From Flavobacterium sp. (GTDB lineage: Bacteria > Bacteroidota > Bacteroidia > Flavobacteriales > Flavobacteriaceae): DNA of 7,818 nt. Shown here one piece after another: positions 5,789 to 7,818 of the stretch. The translations under genes were made by a program, and so were the position numbers. A model generated the notes under the pieces. That model was not told the origin of the DNA. It saw only the letters and a list, made by a program, of their open reading frames with translations, and did not search any database. Within the stretch, counting starts at the first letter, position 1; every line of letters starts with the position of its first letter. The DNA is taken from the NCBI GenBank assembly GCA_003449615.1, contig DMHA01000140.1:1-7818 (forward strand), read 5' to 3'.

Positions 5789-6111
5789 ACATCTCTGAAA
5801 GCACCTATTTCAGAATGGAAAAAGGCGAAACCGCTACTTGGACTAGCAAAATAGACCAAATATGCAAACTCTATCAAATTGAACCCGAAGAACTCTTGCT
5901 CTCTAAAGAAAAATATGTGATTATTTCTAATTTTGAAACCAATATCGGAACAATAAACGGAAATGTAACTATTACATCCGAAAAAGTTTTTGAATTATAC
6001 GAAAAGATTATAAAACAAAAAGACGAGGTTATAAGGCTGTTGGAAGAGAAGAAAAAAAATATATTTTAGATTTTTTAAAGAATATTTACAAATGACCAAA
6101 TAATAAAAATT

Positions 6112-6327
6112 ATGCTTACAGTAAATCCACAATACATTACCGATAAGAAGGGTAAAAAAATATCTGCCGTTCTTTCTATGAAGGAATTTAAAACCATGAT
6201 AGAAGAGTTGGAAGAGTTAGAAGACATAAAGCTTTATGATGAAAGCAAAAACGACAATGAACCTGCTATTACTAAAAATAAAGCAATGGCAATGATTGAA
6301 GCTGAAAGAAAAAAACTAGGCAAATAA
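6112..6327 (+). CDS. Antitoxin of a RelE/ParE-type pair (Phd/YefM-like)
   Basis: This 71-residue acidic protein lies directly before a RelE-type toxin and overlaps its ATG by one base (TAATG at 6325-6329), the standard arrangement of a type II antitoxin. The N-terminal half (NPQYITDKKGKKISAVLSMK) looks like the small beta-alpha DNA-binding part of Phd/YefM-like antitoxins, followed by an acidic helix (IEELEELEDIKLYDE). The lysine-rich C-terminus would be the disordered toxin-binding tail. It should neutralise the toxin and, with it, repress its own promoter. The upstream XRE fragment ends 42 bases before, so the pair may have shared transcripts with it. No clear TAnnTTTG box lies in the gap. 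Family placement is tentative; the role as antitoxin rests mainly on context. Confidence 0.75.
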   Translation: MLTVNPQYITDKKGKKISAVLSMKEFKTMIEELEELEDIKLYDESKNDNEPAITKNKAMAMIEAERKKLGK

Positions 6328-6581
6328 TGTACGAACTTCAATACAAGAAAAAGGCAATTAAAGCCCTTGCCAAAATTAACGAACCGTATTATTCTGCTAT
6401 CATCAAAGCTATAGATGAACTTGCCGAAAACCCTCGCCCTTTTGGTTACAAAAAGCTTTCAGGCAGAAGTGGTTACCGCATACGAATAGGCACATACCGC
6501 ATTATCTACGACATTTTTGATACCAATTTAATTATTGAAATTGTAAATGTTGGCAGTAGAGGAGGAATTTATGACGATTAA
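6327..6581 (+). CDS. RelE/ParE-family toxin
   Basis: The 84-residue protein has the compact RelE/ParE fold pattern: YELQYKKKAIKALAKI at the start, helix with IIKAIDELAENPRPFGYKKL, then GRSGYRIRIGTYRIIYDI, and a last strand IIEIVNVGSRGGIYDD. RelE members cut mRNA in the ribosomal A site; ParE members inhibit gyrase. Basic residues suited to RNA binding are present (R47, R51, R53, R58, R78) and the C-terminal tyrosine (Y82) matches the position of the RelE catalytic Tyr. The usual H-R-R/K-x-(V/I)-Y end is altered to GSRGGIY, losing one of the usual basic residues. Length is normal, the start overlaps the antitoxin stop by one base, and no frame damage is seen, so the pair is probably active. 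RNase versus gyrase action is undecided. Confidence 0.85.
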   Translation: MYELQYKKKAIKALAKINEPYYSAIIKAIDELAENPRPFGYKKLSGRSGYRIRIGTYRIIYDIFDTNLIIEIVNVGSRGGIYDD

Positions 6582-6963
6582 GATACTACTTTAAAAAACA
6601 AAAAACACCGCAAACTCATAAAATTTTCAATGTTTTTATAGCATTTTGCATTCCATTTTAATTTGCAATCTTTAAATAACTAAATACCTATGTACACCTA
6701 TAAAATACATTTACCCCCGCTACCGCACGAATCCTTTCGTGTGGACACAATAAAAATAACTTCCAAAAAACTAAAAAACACCTACTAAAAAAACTTTTTT
6801 AGTACAGTATTCAGTATCAATTTAGCTTTTACAACAAACTACCACACGAAAGGATTCGTGCGGTAGCGGGGCTTAACTGTGTGGGCACGGAATGCAATTC
6901 CGCGCTATCGTACTCGAGAAAATTTATTCATATCCGCGCCATCGGGTTAGGACATTACAATAC
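6582..6963. other. Non-coding stretch holding the BIME-like repeat
   Basis: No coding frame is credible here. The first ~130 bases are AT-rich and plain apart from TGCATTCC (6647-6654), whose complement GGAATGCA recurs at 6889-6896. The rest is the inverted repeat described separately, then a GC-richer tail with the hairpin CGGAAT-GCA-ATTCCG (6888-6902) and the string CGCTATCG. The composition of 6842-6955 differs clearly from the neighbouring AT-rich genes. Confidence 0.7.
6715..6871. repeat. BIME-like long inverted repeat (two 30-nt arms)
   Basis: The left arm 6715-6744 (begins CCCCGCTACCGCACGAAT) and the right arm 6842-6871 (ends GTGCGGTAGCGGGG) are perfect reverse complements over 30 nt, separated by 97 nt. 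Each arm is itself a hairpin: CACGAA-(TCCT/AGGA)-TTCGTG. At the exact centre lies a further 10-bp palindrome TACTAAAAAA/TTTTTTAGTA (6783-6804). Two hairpin units in opposite orientation around a spacer is the layout of REP/BIME elements. No transposase is present. Confidence 0.85.
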
Positions 6964-7530
6964 TTATGCTTGAAACAGAACTTCTCTTCTGCTTATTTCC
7001 CAAGTATCTTTTTCTCTTTTTAGAAGGATAATAAAAGTACTCCCATAATGCCCAACCGATTTAGATAAAATTAATATTGCTTTATTTTTATATATTTTAA
7101 AGTTTTGTATTTCAATTCTACCGGCATATTTTATTTTTTCATCAATGTTTTTTCCATTGAAAAAAATATTGTACTTGCCAATTTGTTTTGGAAAATCAGA
7201 ATTTAACGAAAATTCGTCATATTTACCGTTTTCTAACAAATCTTTGAAAGCAGATTTTAAATTTTTATTATTTTCAAAATAAGCAAGAGTAAACTCATCA
7301 ATTTTTTTATTATACGTTACTGATGGGTTTAGATTAATAGATAATTTTGGATACCTAACAGTATCACTTGGTAATAGAACAAATGCTCCTGTGTTATAAG
7401 CTGTTGTATCGACAATCTTTAAAAAATTATTTGAAATAAAACTTTGTTCTGAATCTAATTTATTTTTACAAGCAAAATTTAGAGCAATCAAAACAAGAAT
7501 GAAATGTTTTTTTTTAATTTTCTTAAACAT
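6964..7530 (-). CDS. Lipoprotein, candidate immunity protein
   Basis: No family is recognised. The 188-residue product begins with a lipoprotein signal peptide: basic MFKKIKKKH, hydrophobic FILVLIALNF, then the lipobox ending in C21 (NFAC). It should be exported and lipidated. K follows the cysteine and no acidic run typical of Bacteroidota surface-export signals is seen right after it, so a periplasm-facing position is more likely than surface display. The mature part is mixed alpha/beta, with a helix around ENNKNLKSAFKDLLENGKYD and several C-terminal strands (GRIEIQNFKIYKNKAILIL, TFIILLKREKDTWEI). It starts 19 bases after the stop of a gene ending in a zinc-peptidase-like domain, on the same strand. 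That order, large exported toxin then small unrelated gene, is typical of toxin-immunity pairs, so a role as immunity protein is my inference. The ATG at 7530 is set by the signal peptide. Confidence 0.75.
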   Translation of the reverse strand: MFKKIKKKHFILVLIALNFACKNKLDSEQSFISNNFLKIVDTTAYNTGAFVLLPSDTVRYPKLSINLNPSVTYNKKIDEFTLAYFENNKNLKSAFKDLLENGKYDEFSLNSDFPKQIGKYNIFFNGKNIDEKIKYAGRIEIQNFKIYKNKAILILSKSVGHYGSTFIILLKREKDTWEISRREVLFQA

Positions 7531-7549
7531 AATTTTCTTAAATATAAGG

Positions 7550-7818
7550 TTAATTTTTTAAACTTGGTAAAAAGTTAAATTGGAATTGTTGTTTTCTATC
7601 GATTTTAAAATTCCAATTAAATTTTTTGTACAAATCATCCGAACTTAAAGGATTTACTGTACGCTTGAATGCTTCTATTTCCCATCCCCAACCCATTTCA
7701 CCAGCATTTTCGTTTAGCCCATTTGCTTTTCTTCCTGCATGGACAAATTCATGTAAGATTGTAATTGCTACAAAAAACGAAAATGATTGAATTTCTTTAT
7801 AGGTATAGGCGTTTAGGT
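7550..7818 (-). CDS. 3' end of a protein with an HExxH zinc-peptidase-like domain, candidate toxin C-terminus
   Basis: The frame is open from the right edge of the window; the last 88 residues are visible, ending at TAA 7550-7552. They contain ITILHEFVHAGRKANG, a zinc metallopeptidase HExxH motif (HEFVH, residues 22-26 of the visible part), followed by EMGWGWEIEAFKRTVNP. Glutamates E40, E46 and E48 in that stretch are candidates for the third zinc ligand. The order HExxH, short loop, G-W-x-(W/F)-E-x-x-x-F resembles, from memory, metallopeptidase-type toxin domains at the C-termini of Rhs-like and other polymorphic toxins. After the motif come ~40 residues rich in Phe, Lys and Gln (NWNFKIDRKQQFQFNF) and no sorting domain. 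The start and the delivery domain lie outside the window. A lipoprotein gene follows after 19 bases. An ordinary peptidase is also possible. Confidence 0.72.
   Translation of the reverse strand, partial: LNAYTYKEIQSFSFFVAITILHEFVHAGRKANGLNENAGEMGWGWEIEAFKRTVNPLSSDDLYKKFNWNFKIDRKQQFQFNFLPSLKN

Larger units (their letters stand above)
5544..6069 (+). pseudogene. XRE-type HTH regulator split by a MITE-like insertion
   Basis: Two halves of one regulator lie in different frames. The 5' half (5544-~5633) reads NKAVGEKHKELRKTRGMELE and ENILHEL: helices 1 and 2 of an XRE (Cro/CI) domain. It then runs into a TAG at 5655. The 3' half (~5788-6069) resumes with ISESTYFRMEKGETATW, the recognition helix, then CKLYQIEPEELL, and a C-terminal coiled coil (VFELYEKIIKQKDEVIRLLE). 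Joined, they give about 122 residues, a normal size for XRE proteins with a coiled-coil tail. The insertion separates helix 2 from helix 3, so DNA binding should be lost. Removing 154 or 157 bases restores the frame (HELNISES or HEHISES). A TTG at 5731 inside the insert opens a 112-residue frame that would make only the C-terminal half. The promoter is intact. No ATG start is present; TTG at 5544 or 5553 is assumed. Confidence 0.78.

Noticed and set aside
5629..5790. AAC as a 3-bp target-site duplication of the MITE-like element
   Set aside because: AAC flanks both ends, but removing the element plus one AAC (159 bp) does not restore the regulator frame, so the true junctions remain uncertain.
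5731..6069. A 112-residue gene starting with TTG at 5731
   Set aside because: Its first ~20 residues are translated mobile-element DNA, including the dispersed repeat. The rest is the C-terminal part of the split XRE regulator, so it is reported as a pseudogene.
6888..6902. CGGAAT-GCA-ATTCCG as terminator of the lipoprotein gene
   Set aside because: The stem is only 6 bp, lies over 60 bases past the stop and has no T-run on the - strand; it is more likely part of the neighbouring repeat.
6582..6963. CRISPR array
   Set aside because: The repeats are two inverted arms with one spacer, not a series of direct repeats.

Overview
The window looks like chromosome from a Bacteroidota bacterium, most likely a Flavobacterium-type member of the Flavobacteriaceae. 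The DNA is AT-rich. Several start regions carry the Bacteroidota promoter element TAnnTTTG, ribosome-binding sites are weak or absent, and rbfA, the LolC/E-type permease, methylmalonyl-CoA epimerase and the rodA fragment all look flavobacterial. This assignment rests on recognition by eye, not on a search.

Left part (1-2276), + strand: the 3' part of a bifunctional aspartokinase/homoserine dehydrogenase; a small DUF3791-type gene overlapping by 4 bp a stub that keeps only the start of a DUF3990-type protein; a GC-rich hairpin with a potential G-quadruplex directly before the next start codon; and an OsmC-family gene. Middle part (2356-5194): an orphan four-helix membrane protein followed by a structured intergenic element, a methylmalonyl-CoA epimerase gene on the - strand, then the tight pair rbfA and LolC/E-like permease on the + strand. 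The rbfA promoter lies so close to the ATG that the mRNA may be leaderless.

Right part (5195-7818) is accessory DNA full of remnants. It holds the last ~40 codons of a rodA gene with nothing upstream of them. Next is an XRE-type regulator gene with a good promoter, cut inside its helix-turn-helix by a ~157-bp MITE-like element with terminal inverted repeats TTATACC/GGTATAA. It is followed by an intact RelE/ParE-type toxin-antitoxin pair. A REP/BIME-like element comes next: two perfect 30-nt arms in inverted orientation around a 97-nt spacer, each arm also a small hairpin. Last, on the - strand, is the 3' end of a protein with an HEFVH zinc-peptidase motif, followed 19 bp later by a 188-residue lipoprotein. 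This pair has the layout of a polymorphic toxin and its immunity protein.

The core genes (amino-acid synthesis, epimerase, ribosome maturation, lipoprotein export) do not form one pathway. The accessory part reads as a turnover zone: toxin-antitoxin pair, toxin-immunity candidate, broken genes and small non-autonomous repeats. The most notable points are the MITE-split regulator, the HExxH/lipoprotein pair and the BIME-like inverted repeat.
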